DNA from: Gordionus sp. m RMFG-2023
Lineage: Eukaryota; Nematomorpha; Gordioida; Chordodea; Parachordodidae
Direction of reading: 5' to 3'
Assembly (NCBI RefSeq): GCF_954871325.1
Contig: NC_088778.1
Coordinates: forward strand, 26,769,120-26,833,119
DNA length: 64,000 bases
The notes beneath the pieces are model-generated. The model saw nothing but the letters and a program-made list of their open reading frames with translations. It was not told the origin of the DNA and did not search any database. Shown piece after piece: positions 11,613 to 25,400 of this stretch. Position 1 is the first letter of the stretch. Each line of letters opens with the position of its first letter. The translations under genes and the position numbers were made by a program.

Positions 11613-13280
11613 TGTTGCCTGACTATCATTATATCATATTTTATTTAATTTGCAGCAGAACCCTGTTAATTCCATTTTTTCGGCTTAAGTCTAATTAATA
11701 TTTATTTTCCCTTAATATTTTAAGATTTTAATCACGAGTCCAATTTTTTCTTATTAGACCGAGGCTGTTCAAAATTTTATTTTTAAAATAAATATAAACT
11801 CATTTTTATGAAGATAAATAGAACAAAAAGCACTTATTGTCATTCCTTTCGATAATACAAAAGTAATATGCTTGGATTTTTAAAATTCATAGAGTGCTCT
11901 ACAAATGAACCTCACCTATTTTGTTATTCAAACCACCTTATAGAGGTCCTTAAACTATTTAATTTCCTTCTGTATAGCAAAGAAAAATGCCATTTTCATA
12001 TTATATTAATATTTATAGAATAATTTAGATATTTTATATTTTAAAATATAACTATAGAATTAAATATTGCCAAATATGTAAAAAAATTATAAATTTTATA
12101 TTTTTCTTATTTAATTAAAATGAAGAGTTTCAATTTCTTACCAAGCCCCAAATTTTACAACTTCTATAATCAAAACAGAGCATTTACCATTTTTATAATT
12201 ATAGAGTAAAAATAATGATAGTGTGAATTTCTAACCAGACCCAACTTTTTTCTAATATAAAAGATTTTTAACTAGGGTTAAAAAATATATATATTTTTAT
12301 CATATTTTATATCTTCCTTGTGGATTAAATAGAATCAAAGTGCAAATTTCTTACTAGACCCAAAGGTCTTAGAACTTTCTGAGGATCACGTAAATATATG
12401 CTCAGTGTGTACCGAGTATTTTAAAAGATCCTTAGCTCTATATCTAAATATGACAAGCACAAGAGTTTCGGAAAAAATAGGGATTAATGTGATTTTAGGT
12501 ATGTTCCAATTGTAACTTCTAACTAATATTCAGCTCTAACCATAAATTGATGGAAAGGAAGTGACCACCGTATAACATATGCAAAATCCCAAGCTAAGCG
12601 ATTCCGTAACCTCACTCCAAGCATATAAAACAAAGTGAGAAAATGGAAAAGAGAAATATTTAAAAATAGTTGTTATATTATATAATAAATTTATATTACT
12701 GTTTATCAAAATAGTTTAAAAAATTAAATAATTCTTGGCTACGGCCCCCTTACGTGATAAAGTACCGAAATGAAAATGAACGATAACGCTATATTATACT
12801 AAGATTGATTGCTCATCATTTATTATATTATTTGATTAATTTGATATTCACAAGGAAAATATAATAAATAATAATTTAAAATTTAATAAAAATTTAATAA
12901 TATATAAAAAATATATATTATTCAAATTTTTATAAATATTCTATATAATTCATAATTTTCCATTACTCATTTGAATGCTCTTTCATAAAAAATTGGGCAA
13001 ACAAAATATGTGAAATTCATCTAATTCATCATAAAACATATGTCCAAATATTGCGAATCTACAGTTTTATTAAATATTTAGAAAGACTTGCACCTTAATT
13101 TTGAAGGATATTATATTATGAAATTTTCTTTCATTTAAATTAATCTGGGAAAATTTAATTCTTACATAAATATGACATCTAAAAATATCATATTTATTAT
13201 TTTAATTTTTCATTATCCATATATTCGTTCCTTAATCAAACGTAAGATCATTTATATATACTTATAATAACTAAATACAG
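11613..13280. other. AT-rich region upstream of first recognised receptor exon
   Basis: The signal-peptide exon of the receptor should lie upstream of 13281, but I cannot identify it here or further left. No repeat is recognised. Confidence 0.5.
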
Positions 13281-13400
13281 AAAATCAATGTAAAATTAAT
13301 GAATTCAAATGTGCCAATGGAAAATGTATTGAAAAAATATGGATGTGTAATGGTATAAATGATTGTGAAGATAATTCAGATGAAGAATATAATATTTGCC
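13281..13400 (+). CDS. LDLR-type receptor exon: LDLa repeat 1
   Basis: Acceptor AG at 13279-13280 and donor GT at 13401. Phase 1 in and out, as usual for LDLa exons. Six cysteines and the calcium cage ([13 protein letters not shown]) are intact. Homology order suggests this is ligand-binding repeat 1, so the missing upstream exon should carry only the signal peptide. Codons are strongly AT-biased. Confidence 0.88.
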
Positions 13401-16400
13401 GTACTAATTTAGTCTTACTTTTAGTAATAATTAATAATTTTTAGCTAAATCATGCAATTCTCAACAATTTGCTTGCCAATCTGCCAAAAATGTATGCATA
13501 CCTCTTTCAAAAAAATGTGATGATAGAGTTGATTGCTCTGATGGTTCAGATGAAAAAGACTGTGGTAAATTTGCTATTTACAATTTTTTTTTCAAATTAA
13601 GGGTACACCTAAATTTCATTAATTAAGGTTATAAAAAACAAATTAATAAGCTTACAATAATGTTATTACTGAAAGTCAAAACTTAGATACCGGCATATTA
13701 CATTTAAAAATATTTCAATTTTATCAGCCTCATTTATATAAATAATTCTTTTATTAAACATGTAAGCACGACCCTGTAATGCTACAGAATTTGCCTGTTT
13801 AAATGGGAGATGTATATCATTAAAATGGAAATGTGATCGTGATAATGATTGTGGTGATAATTCTGATGAAGCAAATTGCTCTTTTCCATTAAATTGTTCA
13901 AAACATGAGTTTATGTGTGCAAATACTCTTTGTATTCCTTCAAGGTAAGTGATACAAATATTAAATTTTTATAGGAAGAACTTTAACTGTTCCATAAAAC
14001 CAAATTCATTATTTTTAACATACCTTAATTTATATTTTATAATAAATATCCTATTTTCAGATAATATAACATTTTTCCAAAAAAATATCATTGAGATAAA
14101 TGACATAATTTATTTCTTATGTTTAATTTTTTTAAACCAATTATTTATCCATATTTATTGTTTCTCTATTAAATGAGAAGAAAAATGGTAATTTATTCTT
14201 TAAAATGCATTTTTTTTATCTTTTATTTTGAAAGGGTAAAAAAACTTAAATTTATCATGATATATAAAAGTAAAAAATAAATAATTATCTTTATCTAATA
14301 ATTTTAGATGTTTCAAATAAATATTTAGAAAATAAAATATGAATAATGATTTTTTAAAATTCCTACAAAATTAATCATTCTTTAAATTAATATTTATTTT
14401 AATATTTAAATTATATTTTTATGGTAAATATTATTATTCATATGGTTCAATAAAATCATGTGTAACAATTGTTTATTTATTTTTAGAATAATTAATGAGT
14501 TTTTTTTATTAACCATTTTCCACATGTGATGGGCAAAAATAAATTCATTGTTTATAAAATAGTATAAGAATAAAACGAGATGGTTATTTTTTATTTTGTA
14601 AAATAAGATTTTACACATTTCTGACATAACGTGTTGAGCATTGGCGTAAATCCATTAACCTTGATTACATTTTGGGTCAAAATTATTAAAAAAATTCATC
14701 GAAAATTAGGCACAATTTTTTGCACCCATTCATTCCCCAAAATGGATCCTCTAAATACGCCACGGAATTTAGGTTAGTTGAGGTAGGTAATGGCTAATAA
14801 AATCGGTTCTATGAGATACGTTATAAAACAGTTTAGCATTGAGACGCGAAGTGACTAAAGACTAAGTTTTTATCCTATTTTTTAGAATTCGCGAAAACGG
14901 GCAAAAACATCTGAAAAATGGAGCCAATTTTTACTCGTTAAGTGTACTATAATTTAACTAACAACCAGCGCTAAAAATTTATTTGATAAAAATGACAGCA
15001 TTTTACCGTTAGGTGAAATTTTTGGAACTTTAAGAAATTCTAATAAAAATTTTGAAAATTTTACTAATATGTTTTGGCCATAATTTTTTATTTTATTTAA
15101 AAAAGAACTTATTTTATGCTTTTCGATAAAGTTTCGAAAGTTTTCGAATTAAATTTTTTGATGTTTTGGATAGTGAGTGCATTAGGAAAAAAATTTTGGA
15201 ATTTTTGAGTTAGATATAATACCTTTTTAAAAATTGTACTTTTTACAACTTTTTTTTTTGTACGGACATGTCAGTAAAAAAATATGAATTTATTTATAAT
15301 TTATTTTTTGAAAACACCATGGCAAAATAATTATGTTTGAATTTCAAACGCTGATTTTAAATAAATATCGATATCTAAAAATATTAATTTTTATTTTTTA
15401 GCCTTAGATTTAAAAAAAAAAAAAATTATAACTACCATTGAAATTCTCTAATTTGGAAAGATGATGTAAACATTTTTTTTTAGAAAAATGTTGACAAACT
15501 TGAAATTATTTTAATTACTACCAAAATGATTTCTGTAAATATGTTTCACTTCACTCTATCTAACATTTATCCATGTAAATTGAATAAGATAGTGTCCATT
15601 GAGCCAAATTAAAAAAAACACTTCTAGAGATTTTTGAAACCTTTAGAAGTAAAAAAAATGTTTTGTGTCACTGAAATGATAGCTACCCTTTAGCCTTAAT
15701 AAACCATTAGGACTATCAACCGACTGGTTAACTAAATATCGTCTGTTATATCCATTTTTAAAAATAATTTTTTAGGAGAGCATTTAAAAAAAAAATCCTA
15801 TGTTTTAGATAGGAGATCATTACACCATAATAATGCAAATAAAGTATTATTCTAAATTATATTTTAACATTTTTATTGGGGATATATGTGTTGCGAAAAG
15901 GATGCATTTTGTATAAAAGTCTATGATCAATTTATATGAGGAGTTGATTTACTAGATAGAGTTTGATCATTCTTAATAAACTCGACAGAAGAAAAAAACA
16001 TGGCCCATATTTTCCTATTTTCGTAATTTAGTAATTGTAGTTTCACGAAGTATAATACGAGACCAAGGATATATGTTTATACCTGGTGGATATATATTTT
16101 ACCTTCTTTTCAACTCATATAGTAATGCCATTGATCGGGAATGCAGAATAAATATTACCCACTAGACCTGTTATAAAATGAGTTGTACGCGAGTTCCAGA
16201 TATTCATAAAGCTCGTTGCAAATGAAAGCAAGATAAATAAAACCTATATATATAAAATAAATTTTTGTAATTAATTTATATAAAGTGGTCACAATTATTT
16301 TACAAAAAATGATAATTTTACTTCCAAATGTTTTGATTTTTCCAACATTAAAAGAAATCATGGGATGTATTTTTTTTTGAATTTAAATATATAATTATGT

Positions 16401-19400
16401 TTAAAAAAATTCTAAATTTCAGGGTGGAAATAAATCTTTTTGATTTAAATCACGATATAAATGGCGATTTAAATCAGGTAATTGTGATTTAAAATTTTTT
16501 TTAAAAAAAATATTTAAACTAAACAGATTATCAAATTACTTACAAATCACTTGACATTTTACGACAAATACCTTTTGCATATTATTGAAAATTATTAAGT
16601 GACCTTTCCTAAACTAAATTAATTTTATTATCAATTTATTTGACTGTATATATATTTGTAATGTTAAGTACAACGAATAAGATTGTTTATGTGTTATCAC
16701 CGGCAAAAAAAAATATTTTAGAATTGCCATAACTCGAGTTTCTAGACATTATTTAATATGAAAGGCGTAAACATGATTTTACTCAACTTTAACATTCAAT
16801 GATTTTATGACAGAATTAGCATCTTCAACGATATTTCGCCAATCCTAGGATTTTTCTTAATAGAAACATTAACATATTTAATACCTATTGTTCCTTTACA
16901 CGTCTTACCTCTAAATCGTTAAGAGTATATTATATTAAAATATTTCCTATATTCCTCATCTTAAACATGTTTTATACATTATCCATAACCACCACCATTG
17001 TAACCCATGCAATTAAATTTCTTTTTGTACTTTATTATGAAACCTAGTGTTGTTAAACGGCTAACTTGATATCTTATTAGGAAAAATATTATGCAAGTTT
17101 TAAGATTTTGCTCATACGTGCCATAAAGGTTTGATCATCTACTAATGAAATCTCGAGGCTTAGACAATATTTATCTGGCTAAAATATTGAGTTAGCCTTT
17201 TTTAAAAATCGACTCAAATCGAGCCGTTTAACAACACTAATGAAACCTATCTTTTAAAATAAAATTTGATGTTCTTATAAAAGTTGCCTGAGAATTAGAT
17301 TATCCCATTTCCATTTTTTGTAATTTTACAGGAGAGCAATTTTAAAAATCAAGTTTATATTGTTTTCAATAGGATATTTAACCTTATATTGGCTATAATT
17401 TAACTTATTTTTTATATATTAAAATTTTTTTTTGTTTAAATATAATAGTATAATTATAAAAAATTGAATTATTTAAAAAAAGTCACCTTTGACAAAAATT
17501 GTGGATATAGAATAACCTAATTCTCAGGCAATGAAATGTTAAAAATTTACTTTTATGTACTTTATAAATTAAAAAATAGGAAATGTATTCCCTTTTAAAT
17601 ACGATATATATATTTATAGTAAATAAAGATATCACAATTAAAATCCAAAAGAAAACCGATTAAAATAAATCAAAAATATTTAAAAAAAATTAGAAAAATT
17701 TCAAAATTTTCGCAAATTTTAAAATTTTAATAAAATATGTTAAATTTTTGAAATTTATAAAATATTTTAGAATTACTTTTGGACATGTTTTTATTTTTAT
17801 ATTTAAAACGCTTATTTAGTTATTTTCATTTAAGTTTCGAAAGTTCGCTTATTTATTTTTTTTAAATTTATTTTAAGGCTACGAAAAAATGAAGAAAAAA
17901 ATACGGCCAAAAAAACATATTTGTGAAATTTTCCAAACTTTATCAATAGATTGCTTTTCCTTAAAATTTTGAAACTTTTCAAAACACATTTTGGACGCAA
18001 TCTAACACTATATCTTTATAATAAATAATCAAATACTGTTGCTCCATTCCAACCGTTCCTTTCTTTTTCTAAAAATCTCATTTAATGATCAGTTTGATTC
18101 AAATAACCTCTATTTATAATAGATATTTATCTTTACGTGCTTGTACTTTTTTAAAAAAAGAGGATAATTCGAACAATCATTTATCTTAAATGTCATCACC
18201 CGTTTAAAAACAAAATCATAAAATAAATATGTCTGGGAGCATGTCCTGACCAATACTGAGTATAATATAACCAGCTTCTAAATGTTCCGCTTTAGGTTAT
18301 AACGGCTTACCGCCTTCGCTTTTATAATTTTAGGCCTACTAAGCGGACATGTAAGTGATCTGAAAAAAATATAATATGTTAGTTTTATTATTATGAAGAG
18401 TTTTCGAATTCCAATTCAACGACATGTTAGTGTAAGAGAATGTCGGACTGACCATCCAATGCATTAAAAAACTGGAACCAATTTAGCATTTTTTTATATC
18501 CTGATTCTGTCGTTATGTACTTTGATTTAGAAATTTTAATTCGGATCGGGCGACTCGAACTTCAACAATATTTAGAATTATTTATGTTTTTTTTAAAAAA
18601 TATATAAATATTCTTTCCAATAATAACACTCAAAATCTTTCATTTTCCTTCGACGCTTATAATTTTTCCGCTTTCGACTTTTCTAACAGTCCACTATAAA
18701 AAAAATTCGGATCGGATCGGTAGACCAATTTCTATAAATAAAGTTTTGCCATTTTACTGCCCGTTTCGAGCCGGGCTTGCTAGTCTGATAAATGCCAATC
18801 AATACTTTTATTGTATCTGAATTGAGTATAAATTATTTTAAAATATTTTTTTGCATAATTTTTTTTTTCTGCTAAATGGAGCATAATTAATTTTTATTGA
18901 ATGGTATTATAATAGTATAGAGGGCTTAACTTAATCATAAAGTATTCGCTTTCATAAGCTCTGTTTTGTTTTGCTGTTATTTTCCAAAAAAATCATTTCA
19001 ATTGATATCGTATCCATATATTATATTGGTAATTTTAGCGAAATTCGCGTTTTTTTTAAAACTTTATTATTTAAAAATACCGCACCAATTTAAAATAACT
19101 GGGCGTTTTATAAAAAAAACAAGGCTACATACACACGTCTCCGCTCAATTTGTAATCACTATCATGCTCGCATATATTTCAAAATTTTGCATAATAAAAA
19201 TATGCCAAAAGAAGGATCAATACGAGGCTAATCGATATGAATAAACATTTATCATTTTAATTTTAAATAAATAAAAGGAATTAGTATTATGAATTTTTTA
19301 TTAAATTATCATAATTATATTTGGAAGAATGTTATTATTAGACGCGTAATCAAGGGGGGGCAAATTTGCCTGTTCTCGTAAATATCATTTTAAGCTAATA

Positions 19401-22400
19401 AAAATCCCCTCTTCCACCCCCTTTCCTCCAAAAATGTTTACAATATATAACCACTATAAGGAAGAATTTGAAAGAAAAATTAGTAAATGGATGATATGAT
19501 CATAATAGTCAAACCTAAAATTATATTAATATCGCAATTTATGAGCCTTTGCGATGTTTGAAATTTCATTTATTAAGATATTGATTGTAATAATAATTTT
19601 TGTTTGAATTACTTGAGTTACCTAATCAAATTAATATGTAATTTTTTTTTAAAAAAATTAGCGCTTAAAAATATTAAAATTTTTCCATTTAATATTTAAT
19701 ATTTTTTTTGATAAATTTAAAATTCTTATTTGTTTTATATAAGTATATATGATAGGATATATTGTTTAATTTAAAAATTAGATATAAAAATTTGTATATT
19801 TATAATTTTAAATAAGTTATTAATTAAGCTAGAACCATAACTAACTCTAAAAAAGCTACCATTTTAATCAAAAAAATATTTATCTTTTTAGTTATATATC
19901 AATCGATATTTTATTTTTTTATTTAATTATCAGGCCCAGCTCGGATGAGACTTAATTTTTCCCGGGTTCGGGCTAGTTTCAATTTTTTTATTAAGGGCCC
20001 CAGCCCGTGTTTTCAAAATCCAAGCCCGGTCCAGTCCGATTTTTATAATATAAGACCTAACTCGAAATGTATGTAGTTGAACTCCAAATAAACATCTATT
20101 TATAATATTAGAGAGTGGTTAAATTAAAAACACTTACTTTATGAATTCTCACTTTTATCAGATATCAGAATTCATCAATAAACATGATCCATTACATAAT
20201 ATGTCATATTTATGTCAATGATGATTTTATCATGTTTTGAGATTAAATTAAAATTCAAGATTATGATCAAATAAAAATATGAGCAAATAACCTAATAATG
20301 TAGATTGTTTTATCAGATAACCAATAATCGACATTAAATTTTATGCAAAATAAAATAAATATATTTAAACAATATTAGACTATAATTATTTATTTTTCTA
20401 TTGTCATGCCGACCAGATATCTACTCTTTGCTCGCCCGGCCCGGTGAGTTTTTTGTCCGACACGGCTCAAATAAATTTTTTTGAACGTTACTCGAGCCGG
20501 AAATTGCAGATCTCTACCTTCAAATCGAAAGAGCCAATAGTTAAAAAAATTGGGCGGCCTGGTGGTGGCCATTTTTTTGTAGATTTCCTTGAAAAGATTT
20601 TTTGGTCTGGCCCTTATTTATCTTTACCCGGCATGATTTTGTGATTGATGGCTGGCTCAGTCCATAATAGTTTTTTTAATAGAAAGGATAAAAGACGAAC
20701 TTGCTCGAATTTTTCTAAGCTCTAAGAAAAAAATTTGCGAAATTTAAACTCGGCCCTTAAAAATATTTGGTGCAAGTTTTCCAACCTGACCCGAGTCTAA
20801 TGTCAGTTTGCCCCACCCGAACCCGATACTATTACCTTCATCTTAAATTTGGTATTTATTCCTTCTATTAATTGTATTTTTTATAAAGAAATGTAAAAAA
20901 TCAAAATCAAATATTATCAATAAATTTTAAACTTATCTTGTGATCAGGGACCAAGAACATAGGCATTTTATGCTTTTCTCTGATTTCGGCCAAAAAATTA
21001 TGTTCCGTTCCACGTTAAACTTCTCGGAACGTTTCTGAACGGTTCTAAAAAATCTTTCATTTCTATTTTATTCACATAATGAAGATATTACATCTATACA
21101 AGTAATAATCATTTATATTTGTTGGGTGTTAATATAAATCTGAGTGTACCGTTCAACACAAACGCCGCATTTATGGTAGACGCGATTCTCTCAAGCGATG
21201 CGAAATTAATCGCTAACAAAATCACTGCATTAGTTCTCTCGATTTCATCAGTTCGCTTAGTATTTATAAATTATATCTAATATTTGCTCAATTGTGTAAA
21301 TTACGTAGTGAAAAATTTCGCATGGCTTGTGCCAATTCGCGCTTACTATAAATGCAGCCTAACCCCTCTAAGCGTGAATTCGCGGCGATTTAGAGAATTT
21401 AGAACTAACTGCGAAAGAGGGGTTACCCTGCATTCACAGTTAATACGAATTAGCGGCGAAGTATAACAAAATATGCACTTTTGTATATTTTTATATACTT
21501 GGTCACGAATTTCGCGCTTTATGAATGCAGGGTAATAACTCGAATTTTATGAAACAGTTACAAATTATTTTGAATTTGACCTTAAAAAAAATGTTTTATA
21601 TAATCTTAAAATGTAATCACATTGTAATAAATAAATATATGAATGAGTAAATATAATTTGTTGCTATGTAAAGCAATGGGAAAAGAGAAGAAACTAATAT
21701 ATTAATGAATGGGCCACTCAGTGATGCAAAATGGTTCCAATTTGAGCCGATTTTTAAAAACGGTTAATTCTGTATTTCAACACTTAAAATATTTTGCGAG
21801 CTTGAAGATTTTGGTCATAGATGGCACAAAGGTTTGGTTTGGACATCTATTAGCCAAATCGAAGCTTGGGCAACATTTTATTGGCTAAAATATTGAGTTG
21901 GCTGTTTTTAAAAATTTGCCCAAATGGAGCGATTTTGCATCTAGAGCCACTTATAAAATATCATATATTTATTATATTATTGTAAAATTAAAATTTATAT
22001 TACTTTTCGGAGTTATTTTATGATTCATAATTTTTCCCAAGTTACGGTTACCGGAACGTTCCATTCCATGTCCCTGTCTCTAATCATGATTTGAGCGGGG
22101 GAGGGTGGTTAATGTTTAGGACAAATAATTTTTTTAAAAAAAAACTTCAGGCTATTTTGGATGTTTACCTTTTGGCATGAAGGTTGGGGAGTAGGGTTAG
22201 AAATAAATTTATAACAAAAAATAATCAGCTGTTTTTTGACGGCTCCAGAGTTTTTTTTTTATAAAAAATTTATTAAATTTTTTTAAAAATTGGTCATTAA
22301 TTAGATGGCGATGCGATGGGGATATAGATTGCCACGACAATTCCGACGAGATAGGCTGCGGGAAGCTCATTTCCGCCACATCCCTACTCCACTCGCTCTA

Positions 22401-25400
22401 CAAACCCTTCAACATGAACGCCTACAAATGCAACTCTCACGAGTACAGGTGCGATAATGGTCACTGCATCATGTCTTCTTGGAGATGCGACGGCGACACC
22501 GATTGTTTAGACGGGTCAGACGAAAAAAATTGTAAGAAAAAAAAGAATAAATGATGATAAAATCGGGCAAAAAGGGGGATTTAAAAATACTGAAATAATT
22601 TTTTTTAAATAAAATAAAGGTAAAATAAGGATACTAACAAGCTGTTCAGTATAAAGGAGATGATCACGTATGTTGAGATTTCAATTTACGTTAAAATCTC
22701 AAAATGTGGTCACCTCTTCATATTTCCCATTTTGATACAGTCTCCTTAAAGTGAACTCTATTAAACCGCTCTTAAATGGTTCTATTTTATGCTGAAAATT
22801 ATTATATAGCTTTAGATAGTGTTTTTTTTTAAAAAACGTCCACAACAATATTTATTAAAAAATACACGAAAAAATTGGTTATATGTTATATAATATATTT
22901 ATATAATCTTCTGAAATCACTACTTTCGAATCGGACATTTATTAAAATACAAATTGATTTCTATATATCGATATTTCTTTCATAAGATATTTTTTTTTGG
23001 TCAAAATTTTGTTTTTAATGATAAACAAAGACCATGAAAAGAAAAATGACATAATACCATGTACACATTTTTTTTGTGATGTACGGTTTTTATGATGATA
23101 TATAAATCGATTAATCTTTTAGGCTGGGTTTTTGTTAGTTACTAACTATGGTCGTTTTCGGGAAGCGTCTGTGGCCTAGTCGGTAAGAGCGTGCATAACT
23201 AATCCAATAGTTTTAGAATCAAATCTAGCAAGAACCCATGTTTTTTTCTGTAGGCTAAGTGGGGAGGGTGGGGTGATATTTAGAATATCTGAGCCGACCG
23301 CATGATTTCATCTCTTAATATACAAAAAAATTGGTCGTTGCTTGGCAAATTAGGTTGTTTAGAAAAGATTGCAACTAATATTTAACGATATGAATCGATG
23401 TTCTAATTTAATCGTCAAGCTGTGGCCTAGCTATTATTAATTTGTTTCTTTCTAAATTCGGGATGGAATTCTTAATAACATTCTATTTATGAAAAGGTTT
23501 AGAAAGCGCTTTTCTCCTTGGGTTTTTGATGCGTCCTTCATTTTTATTAATTAAAATATAATTCTGAAAATTTTTATCTGTCTTTATGAATTTTAAGATA
23601 TTTTTTTAAAGTTGTTACTTAGCCGTGCTGAGAATTTACTTTCTGGCGGAGTATTGAAGAATTGGATCGGTTCAGACCGCTACATAATAAAAAGGTTGTT
23701 GGCTACATAAGAAAATATAGTTATTTATCTGCCAAAATTTTCTGAAGTCGATTCTGATTAACCGTCACTCTAATACCACAATATTTGTCGGAAAAAAAAT
23801 TTACTAAATCATTTAAATTTTTTTTTTTTAATAATGTTCTTAAAAGGTTCAGATATATCTTGTCATTCTTACGAGTTTAAATGCAAAAACCACAAGTGTA
23901 TATTGGGAATATTGGAGTGCAATGGACTCGATGATTGCGGAGACAACTCTGACGAAATCAATTGTGGTAAAAAATACTTTTAATTTTATCTATGTTATGT
24001 CCAAAATATGAAAACGATCCACAAACTTTTGAAACTTTATTTACGATCTCATTAAATTTAAAACTTATCTAAAACTTTTAAAAGTTTTAGAACTTATTTT
24101 TCAAAATTATTCTTGGATATCGCCGGAAAAATATAATACAAATTTAACTTTTTTCTGACTATAAGTAGCCGATGAAATCGGCTTACAATCTAATGTATAC
24201 TAGCTGTATATATTTTTTAAAAAGGTTATTTTTAAATAAACTTTAATATTACAGTTATTGGAATAGATTTTGTTCTGATTCAAATCCCATTTTAGGAGTG
24301 TTCAGGAGTACCGGTTCAAAACTCTTCCCTCTATCATGAATCGCACAAGATTTTGTGTAATTAGTACATGCAAATTAATTATAAGAGGTTCTAAAGTCGG
24401 TTACGGTTCCCGGAAGAGGGTTTGGTTTTGGTTCAGAGAGTTCGGGTTCCAAACTCTACCCTCTTTTGAGTAGTTAGTACATGCAAATTATTTATACGTT
24501 TATTGGAACGGGGTACTGAAAATTTTGAGAAGGGCATCTAGTTCCGTCTCCTAGATTTTACCGGGTTTTAGCTACAATTTCAAATTATGATCTATGTATA
24601 TTAAATATAAAAGTTGCTTTTTTTAATATAAAATATTATAATAAAAAAATAAGAGGAAGCAGATAACTTGTAGTAACAGCCTATTAACGATTATTGTAGT
24701 TCAGCTAATAACAGAAGGATCACATATTTTGCTACTTATTATTTTTAAAAGAGTAGTTAGGTTATTTGTCGAAATGTCCTTATCCTCAATTGGTCACTAA
24801 ACTAGACCACACTGAAAATCGTATATTTATAATACATTTTATTTAGATTGATGATTGTAAATACATTGAATTTTGCTATTGAAAGGCATTTAAACTAAAT
24901 GTCTTTTAATGGCTAATTACAGCTGATTTCAATGTATGATAACATTTATCTCCAGTTTAGACTAAGGAATTGATGCCATTTTCCAAAATTTTTTTTTCAA
25001 GACAAAAAGCATAAAAAGTGCGATCCCAAGAAAGAGTTTGATTGTGGCGATACCTGTATACCCGAGTCGAAAGTGTGCAACGGTAATAATGATTGTGGAC
25101 AATGGCAAGACGAACTTCACAATTGTGGTTAAAATTTTATTATAAACTTTGAAGGTGCAACGCATATATAATTTTTTTTAGAAGTCTATCCGAATGGATA
25201 ATACCGGATATCAAAATTCGATTTTTAGTAATTTAACGATATGGATGGATAAAAAATAATCGATTTTGCTAAAAATATATTATTTATCCAGCATGATAAA
25301 TTAAATATAAATTATATTAAGTTCAAAGGTTTTTGCTGAAATTCTTACTTAGGTATTCCAAACACGATAAAATACATTTTCGGTAAAATCAGATGTTTAA

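Larger units (their letters stand above)
13945..22304. other. 8.4-kb receptor intron filled with mobile elements
   Basis: No supported coding sequence. It contains inverted-repeat elements near 14.6, 17.0 and 17.3 kb, GC-rich hAT-like islands at 19.9-20.8 kb, a dispersed repeat at 19.35 kb and a nested stack of elements at 20.9-22.1 kb. It splits LDLa repeat 4 between an Arg codon's second and third bases. Confidence 0.8.
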
